Source: Codonopsis lanceolata (lineage: Eukaryota > Streptophyta > Magnoliopsida > Asterales > Campanulaceae). From it: DNA of 64,000 bases. A program made the translations under genes and the position numbers. The stretch covers positions 72,515,990 to 72,579,989 of the forward strand of contig CM028384.1 of NCBI GenBank assembly GCA_013146195.2. The letters run 5' to 3'. How positions within the stretch are numbered: the first letter of the stretch is position 1; the number at the start of each line of letters is the position of its first letter. The notes beneath the pieces are model-generated. The model ran no database searches. It saw only the letters and a list, made by a program, of their open reading frames with translations, and was not told the DNA's origin. Below, piece by piece: positions 22,296 to 35,351 of the stretch.

Positions 22296-25200
22296 ATGGC
22301 TGGTCTGACCAGCATCCCTTTCAAGCCGCTTATCTCCAGGCCTAAATCACTTTCTCGCTCCTCCATTGAACCATCCCTCGCCCGACTTTGTGTACACATC
22401 CCTAACCGCGCCAAATCCAAGTCCTCCGCCTCCCCAGGCGGCGGTCCCATCACTGCCCGGTATGGCGCCGGCCACAAATACTTTCCTCGGACTAGCACCG
22501 GAGGTGGAAATTGGCGTCCTAGACCGGGCAGCAGTTCAGAAGAAGAAGAAGAAGGTTCTGATAGAGAAGCGGCTGATTTATCTGGCATCAGGTACCTGTA
22601 TTATCGTTGATTGAGCTTCGTTTGATGCTTACTCCCTGTGTGGCTCGCTTTTATCTTCTGGTTCGGTCGGAAAATATTTTTCGTTTTAATAAAATTATAG
22701 GTTCTAGAAAGTAAAATTACGTAATCTTATAACGTAGATGAATTGAGATTCATTGAAGCGAGCGAGTTATAATATCCTAATCAAGAACAGGAAAATACAC
22801 ACATACATGTGTTGACTTCCGTAAAATCAAACGAAGATTGTTTATTTATTTCTTTTTGTTTTTTCCGTGATTAGTGTTTTTTTTTTCTTGCATTATCTTC
22901 GAATTGAGTATGAAGTGGTTGTTTTGGGTTGTGGTGGTGTAAAATAGGTCAGACACCGTGAGGCTGATAGATCAGAATCAAACCATGGTGAGTGATTACA
23001 TATAAATTAAAATAGCAATTTTTTTTAAATGAATTATGCATATGTGTAAATGTATACTGTTTGGGAAAATTGATGATGTAACTGACTTCTTTTGGTAGGT
23101 TGGAATTGTATCTAAAAGCGAGGCTACTCAGATGGCTGAAGATGCTGGACTTGACCTGGTAAATACTTGAGGGGCATATATTTGAAGTAGAAGCTGTTGG
23201 CCTTTTGTTTTACATTTTAATTGAGGGACATCTATTCACATGATCCAGGATGATACAGTAGCCCTCCATTTTTGTTACTGAATGTAAAATTTTGTGTTTG
23301 GAATGTTTTTTGCTACATTCAGATTGATTGTATTTAACAATATAAAATTTAGAGAGGAAGCAAGGAGTAAGGACTATGTGTGTGTGTGTGTTCTAAAGGT
23401 TTCTTGCAGTTTTATTGAGTGAAGCTAGGACGGTAAGGTCTTGACTTCAATTAATTTGCGTGTGCATGATAAGTAAGCACAATGAGTTAAATAAGTTAAA
23501 TCACTCTTTGGGAGCTTATAAGTACTTCTCAATAGATAACATAAGTGGAGAGGAGAAAAGAAAAAGACACCTCAAAGTCATATTAGGGGGTTGGAATGAG
23601 TATGTCATAGTGTCTTGGGTTTGTCTCTTGCTGTTAGGCTACCTGTTTGTACATGTCATGTGGGGAATGAGAAAAGAACACAAACTTCTTCTCATTACCC
23701 AAGTATAACCACATGGAAAGTGAATTGCCAACACTCAACTTAGAACGATTGATGCTAGTCTTTTAGATATGAAGTAAACTATAGTTGAAGGGTTGGATAT
23801 GCTGCATTGTCCATTACTACAAGTTTTACTATGGTTTAATTGTATTACATGATCCCACATTGGATAGACGTGAGATATAGGTGTGCCTTATTAGAGGCCA
23901 CCTACTACCACATGATCAGCAACATCATTCATAGAATTTTTGGTGGGCCTAGTTGACCCAAGTGCTTTTTGGGCCAATGGCAGGAATACGTTGCCGAGCG
24001 GGTTCTCGGGCTCTTGAACTTGTACAAGCCGCCCATTAATTCTACTTCACCATATGGCCACCTAGTACCACTCTGGGCACCAACATCATCTACGAACTCT
24101 TTAAGCATGTGAGAGCACACTACAATACTATAGGATTACTGCATGCTCTTTGTCACTTCTTTTCATTAGCGGTCTAAAATGTGTGTTAATTTTTTCTGCT
24201 CTTCATGTGAGCTGTCTCTCTCCCCCCCCCCTTGGATATAGAGTTAGTACTATGGATGCTAAGATCTATAATTGATGTTAAGAACTAATCCCTGGCTAAG
24301 CCAACATTGATTGCAGAAATTATATGCAGATCTTATGCATGTGGTCATGCTGCCATGGTTTTTCTATGAGTTTATGCCTTGATGGTTTTTCTTTGAGATA
24401 TGCTGGGAATACTTTGATAAATATATTTGTGAGAATCGGAAAGGAAATATTTGAGTTGTATGAAACTGTAGGTTTTGCCAATCTGGACTCTGATCCCTAA
24501 GTTGTTAATGTGGCTGCATATCTATCAATGCGTATCTTATTCTCTACTTCAACAAGTTGGAATCTCAGAACTACCCTTGGAGGCTGTGTGCTGAGTTTGG
24601 CAAAGGGTTTCCTTTGTAGCGTCTTGTGTGACAAAACCATTCTGTTCCTTTTTTTATTCTCTGTTCTTTTTTTTACAGATGATAATATCTACAGAGGCAG
24701 ATCCTCCAGTCGTCAAAATAGTGGATTTTAGGTAACCATGTCTCTTGCTCTATCTGATTTTGATTATGGTGCTTCTCATTCATAATGACCATGAGCATAA
24801 TTTTTATGCTTGGGGATGCATGAATTCATATTATCTAGTTAATATAGATATATACTTGGGCGATGGCTCGTCGTGAAAGCCCCTTTGTTAATTCAGAGGT
24901 TTGGTACAGATAGTTGTCCCCCTTCTGAATTCGAATATACGTTCATGCCAGCAATCAGCATTTGAATATTTTTTCTTGTTACTTTATGTTATCCTCAGTA
25001 GTTTCATTATTTTGACTTTGTTGATTGGTATTATTTCAAAACACTCTTATCATACCGTAGCACTTTTTCTAATCTGCTTGTCAGTGCCACTATCGGCTTC
25101 CTTTTGTTGAGGCTCTTATGCCATTTACTTCATATATTAAAATAATAACCTGGACATATGGAAATGGACTACATACTAGGGCTCCGTTTGTTTCACGGAA

Positions 25201-28200
25201 AATGATTCCCGGAAAACGAAATCATTCTATTTTCATTTATTTGGTAAATCTTATGAAAATGCTTCGGAAACACCTAAATATTTAGGTGTTTGGTAAATTT
25301 CGTAAGAATTTGTTGGAAAAAATTGTTTGCAATATCACTTGCTAGCATTTACCATCACTTTCTAAAATATTATGAAAATATAAATAATGAACATCAGCTT
25401 TGTCTCACAGTTTGGCAAGCCAAACTCGTGTATCTAATTACTCCCTCTGTTTCATCCAAAGAGTCCATGTTTGAAAAGTCTAATTATTAAGGTATTTATA
25501 GTTAGCATTGTAGTTGGTCATAATTACAATAATGCTTGAATATAATCTTTATATTAATATCAAATGTGGAGTCATGGAGGATAAATTTGAAATGTTATGG
25601 AGATTGTAAACATAATTTTTGAAAGTGGACTCTTAAAGTAAAGCATCCCAAAATAGTATAGTGGACTATTTGCCACGTACGGAGGGAGTATACGTAACAT
25701 ATATTAAAATGAGTTTTTTTGATTACTTCCAAATTAATACCATACTTCTTCCTCCCCTCTTTCTCTCACTTCAAACATAGCCCTAAATCCTATCCCTCTC
25801 TCAAAAACCTTCCTACTGCCACTACAATTCTGGCATGAGCATGACACAAATTTCACATCCCCTCACTTTTCACAAACAAACTTGGATCATTCCCGCCGTG
25901 GGTTTCTTATCCTTAAGCCAATCACTCTGTTCTAGCCATTATTATCCTTGGGATTTCTCCGACGAGAGTAAGGGGAAGATCGGCAATTACTTGATGGAAG
26001 ATAGAAAGCGGAAGTTGAGGGGAATTTCCATATTTCTCCTACCAGATTTCTTGACTCATCTCTCTACTACTACAATCCCCAATCTCCATCCACACGAGCA
26101 TCATCGTCCCCATTCCCCAAGGATCCAAGCAATAAAATTGGAGAATATGGAGGGTGAGATCTGGAATCAGCGAGTTATAAAATTGATGGCAAGGTTGAAA
26201 AATTGTTGATTGTTAGAGGGAGGAGCAGTGACGAAGATTGGAGATTATGGAAGTTGGAAAGAAAGTGAAGAAGAAGATGAGGAGAGAGAGAGAGACAGTT
26301 TCTTATTCCACGTTGTGGAATATGACTTAACAAGGGAGAGGTTGGTAAGTCATTTTACAGAGTTTTTAGGTGATTTTCCGCTGACTTGGAAAATATTTTC
26401 CATTGACCAGATTTTCTAAAGGTTACAAAACACGGGAAAATATTTTCCGGAAGTCATTTTCCTTGAAGCAAACGGAGCCTAGATCAATGTAAGAGTATCA
26501 AAGTTTGCTTCCAAGGGGTGGGAGAGATGGCAAGGGCACTCAAGCAATGACCTTGAGGTCCTTGGTTCGAATCCCCATACCAACAAGGGGTCACACTTAC
26601 CTATAAAAAAAAACGAGTATCAAAGTTTGCTTCCAGCACCTTTTTTGTTGTTCCTAAGATTCTTTACGTATTGATCTATACGACCAATGTTTGTTAGTCA
26701 TTGTTTCATCTTGTCACAGTAAACATCAATATGAAACACAGAGGAAGAAAAGAGATCAACTAAAGAAAACAGCCGGTGAATCTCTCTTCTCTCTATAGTC
26801 CATTTTTAAATTCTGTTATTGTTTTCATCAGTTCATGCATAGGTCTTCACTTATGAGAGAAAAATGCTTACCGAATTATGCTCTTAAATCCTAGGTCGCA
26901 GGGATCAGAAGGAGCTCAAAATGGGGTAAGAAACTTGGTCTTGATGGCCTATCGCAAATCTTATCTTAAAATTTGTAATTGGTACCTTTTTCTTCCAAAT
27001 GTGATTATTTGTTATCTTAAACATATTATACAGTTACTTGTAACTAAAAGTGCAAGTCATAAGAACTTTCATGGATTTTTTCAGCAAATATTAATGTTCA
27101 CAATTTTGTTTTACTTCTTCGCTACTGGGATGCCATTATTTTCTAAATAAAAATTTCTGCGGGACAATGCAGCAATGTCTGTAACGTACAAAAAATAAAA
27201 TCAAATGCAGCAATGTCTGTTTATTATCAGCACATCTACTAGAAATGGGAAGTTGAACATAGCTAGTTTCACCATCGCCTGCTTAGAATGATTATGAGTT
27301 TTATGACGGGATGTCAATTAGTTTTGTTTTATTTCTACAAGGAGATGCAGCGTATTTAGTTTTTTTTAGTGATGCTTGTTGAGTTGAGCCAAGAGGCAGG
27401 AAGTGAATCGTTGTACAGCTGTTCCACATTAAAATGTTCTCTAGTTTACATATGTCACTTTTTTTTCAATCCTACAGTTTTATTGATTTCGATGGTGGTC
27501 ACTTCTGCTGAAAATAAAATCTTAAATATTGTTTCATACTTATTCCAGCTTTAATTAATTTAGTTTCTTTTATTTCTATTTTAGCTATTCTCCAACAGTG
27601 TACTACTGGATACATTAGAATTTAGATATCTTGTTGCTCGTCATACATTTTGAATTTCTCAAATGTTCTAGTGCTTGCTATTTCTCGCAGTTACAATATT
27701 GACGTGCATGATTATACTGTGCGTTTGAAAGCTGCGGAGAGGTTTCTAAAAGATGGTGACAAGGTTGCTTCATTGTTCTCATCTGAGCATATTCTTGTCT
27801 TATCTAACAGCATACACAAAAGTGAACACTTGCCTATAACCACGGGTAATCCTTAAGGGGTGGCCCAATGGTACGTGTGGTGCTTCACAAAGCGTGAGGT
27901 CTCACGTTCAATTGCTTCCCAAACTCCCTTAGGACAAAAAAAAAAATAATCCATTGCCATGTGAGTTTACTTTATTGAGATATTTGGATCAATCCTGCAG
28001 GTCAAGGTTATCGTGAATCTGAAGGGCCGTCAAAATGAGTTCAGGAAAAATGCCAGTGAGCTTCTTGTGCGTTTCAAGGATGACCTAGGCGAGGTAGTAA
28101 TGATTCTTTATCTAAATTCTGAAGCACAAAATACAAGTAGTTCCAGTAGCCAGTACTCTCAGTCAGTATCGTGTTTGTTTTCCCGCTGAGTTGCATGGTC

Positions 28201-29356
28201 AGTATGGACGTATGAGAACCAGAAGTGCAAATGGTCCCAAATTTTGATGTAGAACCCGGATTCACATCAAGTTGTCATCTGGTTTGTCTTTACAAAGGGG
28301 ATTTTACTAACAAAATTCATTTAAGAGTTCTGCTCAATTAGTGTGTTCCAAAGTGCCAGCCTAAGTTGTTATTTAGTATTTTCGGGATTTCCTTAACTAG
28401 TTTAATTAGCATATTCTGCAAGTTATCCGTGTTGACTTGAAACTGCTCACTTATACAGTACTGACTTAATGGGAAATCTTTTTTCATCGACATGCTTTTT
28501 ATTTATTCATTTGGATCTCATCACAACCTTTTACGATAAATGGATGTCTTTGATACTGAAAAGTGCCTCAAAAGGGAGGCACGATCATTTACATGGGAAG
28601 TACGTCTTCCCACTGTACCAAACTCTATCTACCTTCAACATATTCCAGAATGGAGGGCATTCGAATTCCAATAGCCCAAACCTCTCTAACCTCAACCTAT
28701 ACAAGAGAGAAGATGCCCAAAAAATTAAAAAACTGCCATGTCGAATATATCTGTGTCTCCCCTATAAACACAAACAACATTTGCAGCAACTACGCTTTTT
28801 AATCTCCTTTATACAAGATTCTTTGTCCTCAAAACTTGCTCTGTTTCTCTCATCTGAAATATCCATAAAATGCATGGAGTGTTGCTAAAACCAACAACAT
28901 CAATATGTATTTAATACTTATATGCAAGCTAGTTTGTGCATCATATCTTCTTTTGCAATCTTTTTACCGCCTAAACTTATTTATGTCCCCAGACACCAAA
29001 AGCAACATTCATGTCCTATGTTGCATGTTCTTAATGCTTTTCTCTTAGGTTTTATACTGGAAACTTCAGTATGGTCACTGCTATGCTATTGTTTCCAGTT
29101 AAAGTACTTCTCCATCCTAATCACTTAATTTGGTGCGGCATTGCAGCTTGCTGTTGAGGAGAGCAGAAATTTCAAAGAGAGGAACTTGACCATGGTGTTC
29201 GTTCCAAACAAGGTTGTTGTGCAGAAAGATTTACCAAAGAAAAATGAAGATTCAATTGTTGTAAACACGAAAGATTCAACTATTGAAGTCTCTGTTGGTG
29301 AAGAACCAGCTGAAGTATTGTCAGGCCCATTTCATATGCTGAAGCAGGAAAGTTAG
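22296..29356 (+). CDS. IF3: Chloroplast translation initiation factor IF-3 (nine exons)
   Basis: Bacterial-type IF3 targeted to plastids, where it binds the small ribosomal subunit, opposes early joining of the large subunit and helps choose the start codon. Exons by reading: 22296-22591, 22948-22987, 23099-23158, 24679-24731, 26720-26775, 26895-26925, 27691-27763, 28001-28093, 29147-29356. All have GT-AG borders and compatible phases, giving about 303 residues. Residues 1-60, rich in Ser, Arg and Pro, suit a transit peptide, followed by an acidic EEEEE patch. The IF3 N domain (VRLIDQNQTMVGIVSKSEA, ADPPVVKIVDF) and C domain (KELKMGYNIDVHDYTVRLKA, KVIVNLKGRQNEF, NLTMVFVPNK) are intact. The last 40 residues are an extension, as in the Arabidopsis SVR9-type proteins. 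I start at MAGLTSIPF; an in-frame ATG 36 bp upstream is possible. Introns hold a Harbinger-like element with a nested MITE, and two SINEs. Confidence 0.93.
25180..26479. mobile_element. 1.3-kb inverted-repeat element in IF3 intron 4 (Harbinger-like)
   Basis: The left end reads GGCTCCGTTTGTTTCACGG and the right end is its inverse (TTGAAGCAAACGGAGCC). Both are followed inward by GGAAAATG/CATTTTCC-type subterminal repeats. It is flanked by the 3-bp direct repeat TAG. Short TIRs plus a 3-bp duplication suit PIF/Harbinger, although these normally prefer TTA or TAA, so superfamily assignment is tentative. Open stretches at 25835-26209 and 26210-26419 match no transposase. A Stowaway-like MITE is nested inside. 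Confidence 0.65.
25441..25688. mobile_element. Stowaway-like MITE nested inside the intronic element
   Basis: A 248-bp element between TA dinucleotides with ends CTCCCTCTGTTTCATCCAAA and ...ACGTACGGAGGGAG. It belongs to the same family as the copy at 50821-51051; both carry CAAAATAGTATAGTGGA near the right end. It must have inserted after the surrounding element. Confidence 0.85.
26514..26614 (+). mobile_element. SINE in IF3 intron 4
   Basis: A roughly 100-bp unit starting AGGGGTGGGAGAGATGGCAA with a canonical box B (GGTTCGAATCC) and an A-rich tail. It is flanked by an exact 21-bp direct repeat beginning GAGTATCAAAG (26493-26513 and 26615-26635). The same family is present in a CesA7 intron at 33431. 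The perfect target duplication indicates a fairly young insertion. Confidence 0.88.
27855..27945 (+). mobile_element. Short SINE in IF3 intron 7
   Basis: A tRNA-like unit with box A-like TGGCCCAATGG, a weak box B (ACGTTCAATTGC) and a poly-A end, flanked by a short TAATCC repeat. It resembles the SINE at 12349 in length and box A. The target duplication is only six bases, so confidence is moderate. Confidence 0.6.
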
Positions 29357-31734
29357 CTGATAGTCTCCAATATATACTTCTGGTAGAACAGATATCTCGC
29401 AATCTGTATAGCTTTAATGTAATATAACACGTTCAAAAAGAATTTTGTTTGAACTCACTGGTGATAGCAGCTATCTCGGTAGTTTTGTTGTATGTTGGAG
29501 CACATTCAGAGGCTGTGATAGTGGTTAGTGGTGTCAAGTTATAGGCCTATGATGAAAAGGATGGCATCTGTGCGGTACATAGGATAATATTGCTCAAATG
29601 TATTTAGTTAGCCTCATAAATAGTCAGTTGTGAAGTTTTTGGGACTGATTTCCCTGAAGATCGAGGCCCGCACATGTGTCTTCTAATGCCTTCTGAGTTC
29701 TGATGTATATTCTTGATCCCATTCAAGAATAATGTGTTAATTGATGGGTCGATGATGGTAATGGGCCAACTATCCAATGCCTTCCAAGTATGACTTCGGA
29801 TGCCAACTACGTGGAGTATGTATTCACGTGTTTGCACACTCATCTATGTATTTGGTATGCATGTCTACAAGTGCTTACGGTGTTTGCACACACGTATATG
29901 TATTTGTATGCATGTATATGTGTGTGTGTGTGCCCGGTACAAGTTATGTCTCTTAAGCCAAATTTGAGTGATAGCCTGAGTGCTCGGGGTTTACCAAACC
30001 CTGAATTTTGGAACCTCGAGGGGACCAGATTCAGTCGTCCTTACTGGTTAACGACCAGATTCAGTCGTCCTTACTGGTTAACCCAAGTTTTGAAGTGTCG
30101 AGGGGATCGGATTCCCCCTCCTTACCATCAAACCCAAAGGGTCTTAAATACATCAGCAATTGGAGGATACTCATACACCCGTTGATGGTGGCAACAAGAG
30201 TAGTAAGTAACTTGGTGGCAAAGTTCTTGTACCCTAAGCAATCTCAGCTCTGGAAAGCTGCTGGTGGATAGAAGTGAAAGCAACTGATTTAGGTGAGAGG
30301 GACTGGGACAGCTTCCAAGTGTGAGAGAGATAGGGGTAGTTTGTGTTATTGTGTAAATTACAATCAAGAGGAGTAATTCAGTATTGACAAAAACTTGGAT
30401 AAGACGCTCTTATAAGTACTTTATAAACGACGGATTCTTTTTCGTGAGACGGTCTCAGAGAAGAATTACTCTCTAATATTTAGTACTCCATACTAGTAAT
30501 TTGGTTGAAAAGGTAATCTAACCTAATTTTCTCACAGTCCTCCAAAGCGTAATAAAAGGAGAAAGAGATGCTAAGTATGTTTAATATTGTTAAGTCCTAA
30601 ACCAAATTTATCAAAGCACGTTTAGTTTAAGTTAATTATCTCCCCTTTTAAATATATTTTTCAAGGCTAATTGATACTCCATAGCGTGTGCAGTATTTGG
30701 GAATAAGCAAAATAAAGCATGTGTGGCGGTTAAATAATGAAGTACTTTCATTTTTTTGTAATTCGAAATTCAAATAAATAACAGAATGAGTCATAAAACT
30801 GAATCTTTTTGGTACAATCCAATTTGCATATACGTAGGTTTGTTTTGACTAGAATAAACATGATTATGATTTGCTACAAGCCTACAAGGGTTGTAAGTTA
30901 AGAAAATTATAAAAAATACTGAAACAATGTACAACTCTAGTCTTTAGAACACACGTTAATTTTATGCATCCTAAACACATTATTTCTCTTAAATACATAA
31001 TTTTGGTACGTATGTAGTACATTAATGATGTTCGGGGCAATGTAATACGAGACGTTCTGGAATCATGAATCCAACTTTTGACTGATCACTTGAATTATTC
31101 GATACCACTATGGAAAACAAAAAATCTGAGCATTTTAAGAACAATTTAACGAAAATATTTTTATCGGGTTTAAAAAAACACATATGGTACATAACATGCT
31201 AATTTTTTTTTAAAAGTGACTGGCCAGCCAGCAATTACACCTATAAAATAAGTACATGCTTGCAGGACCCATGAAAATACTTGGTCGTGGGGTACTCAAG
31301 TCTATGTGGTCTAATAAAAAGGCTCCTTGCCATCTTTTTACTCCCTCGAGCTGTGTCCAAGAATAACTCCTAAATGACAAGTTTGAAATCAGTAGAAAAT
31401 CCATAAAAAGGATGTTTCGTTAAGTAGATTATGATTACTCAACATAAAGAGGAAAAAAAAACAAAGGATTTGGCTAATCAAGCTTTGTATATATATATAT
31501 ATACATATATATAAGAGAGAGAGAGTGCAAAGGTGGTTGAAAGTGAGGAAGCTTAACTTCAAGGCAATGGAGACTCTGCAACCAACAATACCTTCCCATA
31601 CGTGGACACATTAGGTGTAAGAGACATAGAGAAAGAGACAGTGGTTAACAAAGGCACCCTCATTCATTCATTTAAAAGAACCCTTCACCATTTTTGGAAA
31701 CATCATCCCCTCCAGTTCCTCCTCACTTTCCACC
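29357..31734. other. IF3-CesA7 intergenic region with CesA7 promoter
   Basis: No gene is recognised. There is a TG-rich tract at 29910-29932 and an exact 30-bp tandem duplication (30023-30082). An (AT)n stretch at 31487-31514 ending TATATATAAGAGAG lies about 220 bp before the CesA7 start codon and could be its TATA region, in which case the CesA7 5' UTR would be about 200 bases. I could not identify specific secondary-wall regulatory boxes with confidence. Confidence 0.4.
30023..30082. repeat. Exact 30-bp tandem duplication
   Basis: Two exact copies of a 30-bp unit beginning GACCAGATTCAGTCGTCC, placed head to tail. Identity is complete, so this is a recent slip or duplication in intergenic DNA. 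Confidence 0.95.
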
Positions 31735-34700
31735 ATGGAAGCCGGTGCCGGACTTGTTGCTGGATCACACAACCGTAACGAGCTCGTCGTCATCCATGGC
31801 CATGAAGAGGTAACTTATACAAACAAGAATGTCCTTGTGTGTGTGTGTGTGTTTTGCTTCCGTGTCGAGAATGTTGGAATGGTTGAGCATGGCTTATCAG
31901 CTTGCATTGCCTTTTGGTGTTGCTGCAGCCCAAGTCTTTGAAAGATTTGACTGGTCAAGTATGTGAGATATGCGGCGACGAGATTGGCCTGACAGTGGAT
32001 GGAGACTTGTTTGTGGCATGTAATGAGTGCGGATTTCCAGTCTGCCGACCATGCTACGAGTATGAGAGGAGAGAAGGTAGCCAAAACTGTCCCCAGTGCA
32101 AAACCAGATACAAGCGTCTCAAAGGTAAGTAATATTACATACATTCATTCCCTTCTCAACCAACACAGCTTGTAGAACCTAGTTAAGGGCATGTTTCAAC
32201 GTTTGATCAATGTCAAACAACTGACTTGGGTTTAAAATGATGTTTAGGGAGCCCCAGGGTGGACGGAGACGATGAGGAAGAAGACGTGGATGACATTGAA
32301 CATGAATTCAACATTGATGATGAGCAAAACAAGAACAAACACATTGCAGAAGCCATGCTTCATGGAAAAATGAGCTATGGGAGAGGACCGAAGACGATGA
32401 TAGTGCTCAATACCCACCGGTCATTGCTGGACGCACTCGACCTGTAAGCGAAAATTATTCATTCATCTTATAAATAACCAACTTACGCTAGCTACCTCTA
32501 TTAGAGTATAGCATGATCAAGAAATAGTTTAGCAAATAAAACTGTGTGCAGGTGAGTGGTGAGTTTCCAATATCAAGCCAACCTCACGGAGACCAGATGC
32601 CATCTTTACACAAACGGGTGCATCCATATCCAGTGTCCGAACCTGGTGCGTGTCAGTTATACTTGCATACTTTGTACTCTTAAGTTTTTTTAAAATCTCT
32701 GTTTTTTAAAATTTATTTTCTAAATACAACACAGGAAGTGCAAGATGGGATGAAAAGAAAGAGGGAGGGTGGAAAGAAAGGATGGATGACTGGAAAATGC
32801 AGCAGCAAGGGAATTTGGGGGCTGAAGCTGATGACTCGGCTGACCCAGACATGGCCATGTAATATCTCATATTTCATCTAAACTTGTGTAATATGACTGA
32901 ATATTTTCACAAATATAGAACGCATAACAAATTCTACACAAATCTATCAGCATTTCAGTAAACTATGTTCATGTGATAATCTGAAATTGAGATAAATAAG
33001 ATCTGTTTAATTGTAAAATTAGCAATCAACCCCCGAATGATGATTTCACCTGGAACCCTTGCATTTCACTAGCATTCTCTTTGATGTGGAACAAATATTA
33101 CAGGTTAGATGAAGCAAGACAGCCACTGTCAAGAAAAGTACCAATTGCATCTAGCAAGATCAATCCTTACAGGATGGTGATTGTGGCTCGTCTTTTTATT
33201 CTAGCTATCTTCCTTCGATACAGAATCATGAACCCAGTGCATGACGCATTTGGGCTGTGGCTAACATCCGTGATCTGCGAAATCTGGTTTGCCTTCTCAT
33301 GGATTCTTGATCAGTTCCCAAAATGGTTTCCCATTGACCGGGAGACTTATCTTGATCGTCTTTCTCTCAGGTGCCAACACTAGCCAAAACTAACATTTTA
33401 CATGTGTTGCGTAATATTTGATACTTGGAAGGACCCCAGGGGTGGGAGAGATGGCAAAGGCACTCAGGCAAAGACGTTGAGGTCCTTAGTTCCAATCCCC
33501 ATACCAACAAGGGGTGACACTTACCTATCAAAAAAAATATATTGATACTTGGAAATTTCATCTTTGACTAGGCCAAAGGGGAAAAAGGGTTTTCTTTCTT
33601 CCCTTAAGGAAATGGAGCTTAATGAACTTGTGTTGTGATGCAGGTACGAGAGAGAAGGTGAACCAAATATGCTATGCCCAGTAGACATATTTGTCAGCAC
33701 GGTGGACCCCATGAAGGAACCTCCTCTTGTTACAGGAAACACAGTTCTATCGATCTTAGCTATGGACTACCCTGTTGACAAAATCTCATGCTATATATCT
33801 GATGATGGAGCATCGATGCTTACTTTTGAAGCCTTATCGGAAACCGCAGAATTTGCTCGAAAATGGGTTCCCTTCTGTAAGAAATTCTTAATAGAGCCGC
33901 GAGCTCCCGAGATGTACTTCTCTCTCAAAATTGATTACCTCAAGGACAAAGTGCAGCCTACATTTGTTAAGGAACGTCGAGCTATGAAGGTTTTAATTCT
34001 AAATTCCACTAGTTTTTCAAAGCTTAGCAAACAGGTTTTCACGACAGGAAGAAGCCTTAACTTTTTTCATTTATATGACAGAGAGAATATGAAGAGTTCA
34101 AGGTTAGAATCAATGCACTTGTTGCTAAAGCTGTGAAAGTACCTGCAGAAGGGTGGATAATGCAAGATGGTACACCCTGGCCAGGAAACAACACGAAGGA
34201 TCACCCTGGTATGATTCAAGTCTTCCTTGGCCATAGTGGAGGGCTGGATGTGGAAGGAAATGAGCTCCCTCGACTTGTATACGTATCTCGTGAGAAGAGG
34301 CCGGGGTTCCAACATCACAAGAAAGCTGGTGCTATGAATGCGCTGGTATAGATCACACAAAATTTATTGATTTCTTGATTCACATAGCTGAAATGATCAA
34401 AAGTTCAGTTTAAGATTTTTGTTGACGCGTCCAAAATTTGTAGGTTCGTGTATCTGCGGTTCTTACAAATGCTCCATTTATGTTGAACTTGGATTGCGAT
34501 CACTACATAAACAACAGCAAGGCTGCACGAGAGGCAATGTGTTTTCTAATGGACCCACAAATCGGGAGAAAGGTGTGCTATGTTCAATTTCCCCAAAGAT
34601 TTGACGGCATAGACAGGCACGATCGATATGCCAACAGGAACACAGTCTTCTTTGATGTAAGTCCCTGGAGAAGGAAAATAGTATTATAAATTAGAAATAA

Positions 34701-35298
34701 ACAGCACAACTGTAACCGAAAACAAAAAAAAAATCCTCATTTATGAACTTTCCGCTTTTTTGGCAGATTAACATGAAAGGTTTAGATGGGATTCAGGGTC
34801 CTGTATATGTTGGTACAGGATGTGTCTTTAGAAGACAGGCTTTATACGGCTATGAGCCTCCAAAGGGTCCGAAGCGCCCAAAAATGGTAAGCTGTGACTG
34901 CTGCCCGTGCTTTGGACGTCGCAAGAAGCTCCCAAAATATTCTAAACATGGAGTGACCGGAGATGGTGCAAATGTTCAAGGTTTTTTGACATTCTTGAAC
35001 TAGTTATTGATTGCTCTAATAGCTTCCTATTCTTGTTCCCATCTCAAAATTTATGCTCTTGTTACTGCAATCAGGATTCGATGATGACAAGGAGCTTTTA
35101 ATGTCCCAAATGAACTTTGAAAAGAAGTTTGGACAGTCAGCAATTTTTGTGACTTCGACTTTGATGGTTGAAGGAGGCGTCCCACCTTCCTCGAGCCCAG
35201 CATCGCTGCTGAAAGAAGCTATTCATGTCATCAGCTGTGGTTATGAAGACAAAACGGAATGGGGTTTGGAGGTAAATATCAGAGAGAATTACTTCTAC

Positions 35299-35351
<53 letters not shown>

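Noticed and set aside
22235..22588. Minus-strand ORF opposite IF3 exon 1
   Set aside because: Antisense shadow of the GC-rich transit-peptide exon; no recognisable domain.
25835..26419. Two consecutive ORFs as a transposase
   Set aside because: No catalytic motif or similarity to a known transposase; they lie in a nonautonomous element with compositionally simple stretches.
32248..32447. Alternative exon 3 ending to rescue the CesA7 frame
   Set aside because: No other GT donor restores the conserved RTRP-VSGEFP junction; the conserved residues D-D-D-S-A-Q-Y-P-P-V are present only in the shifted frame, so a one-base loss explains the data better.
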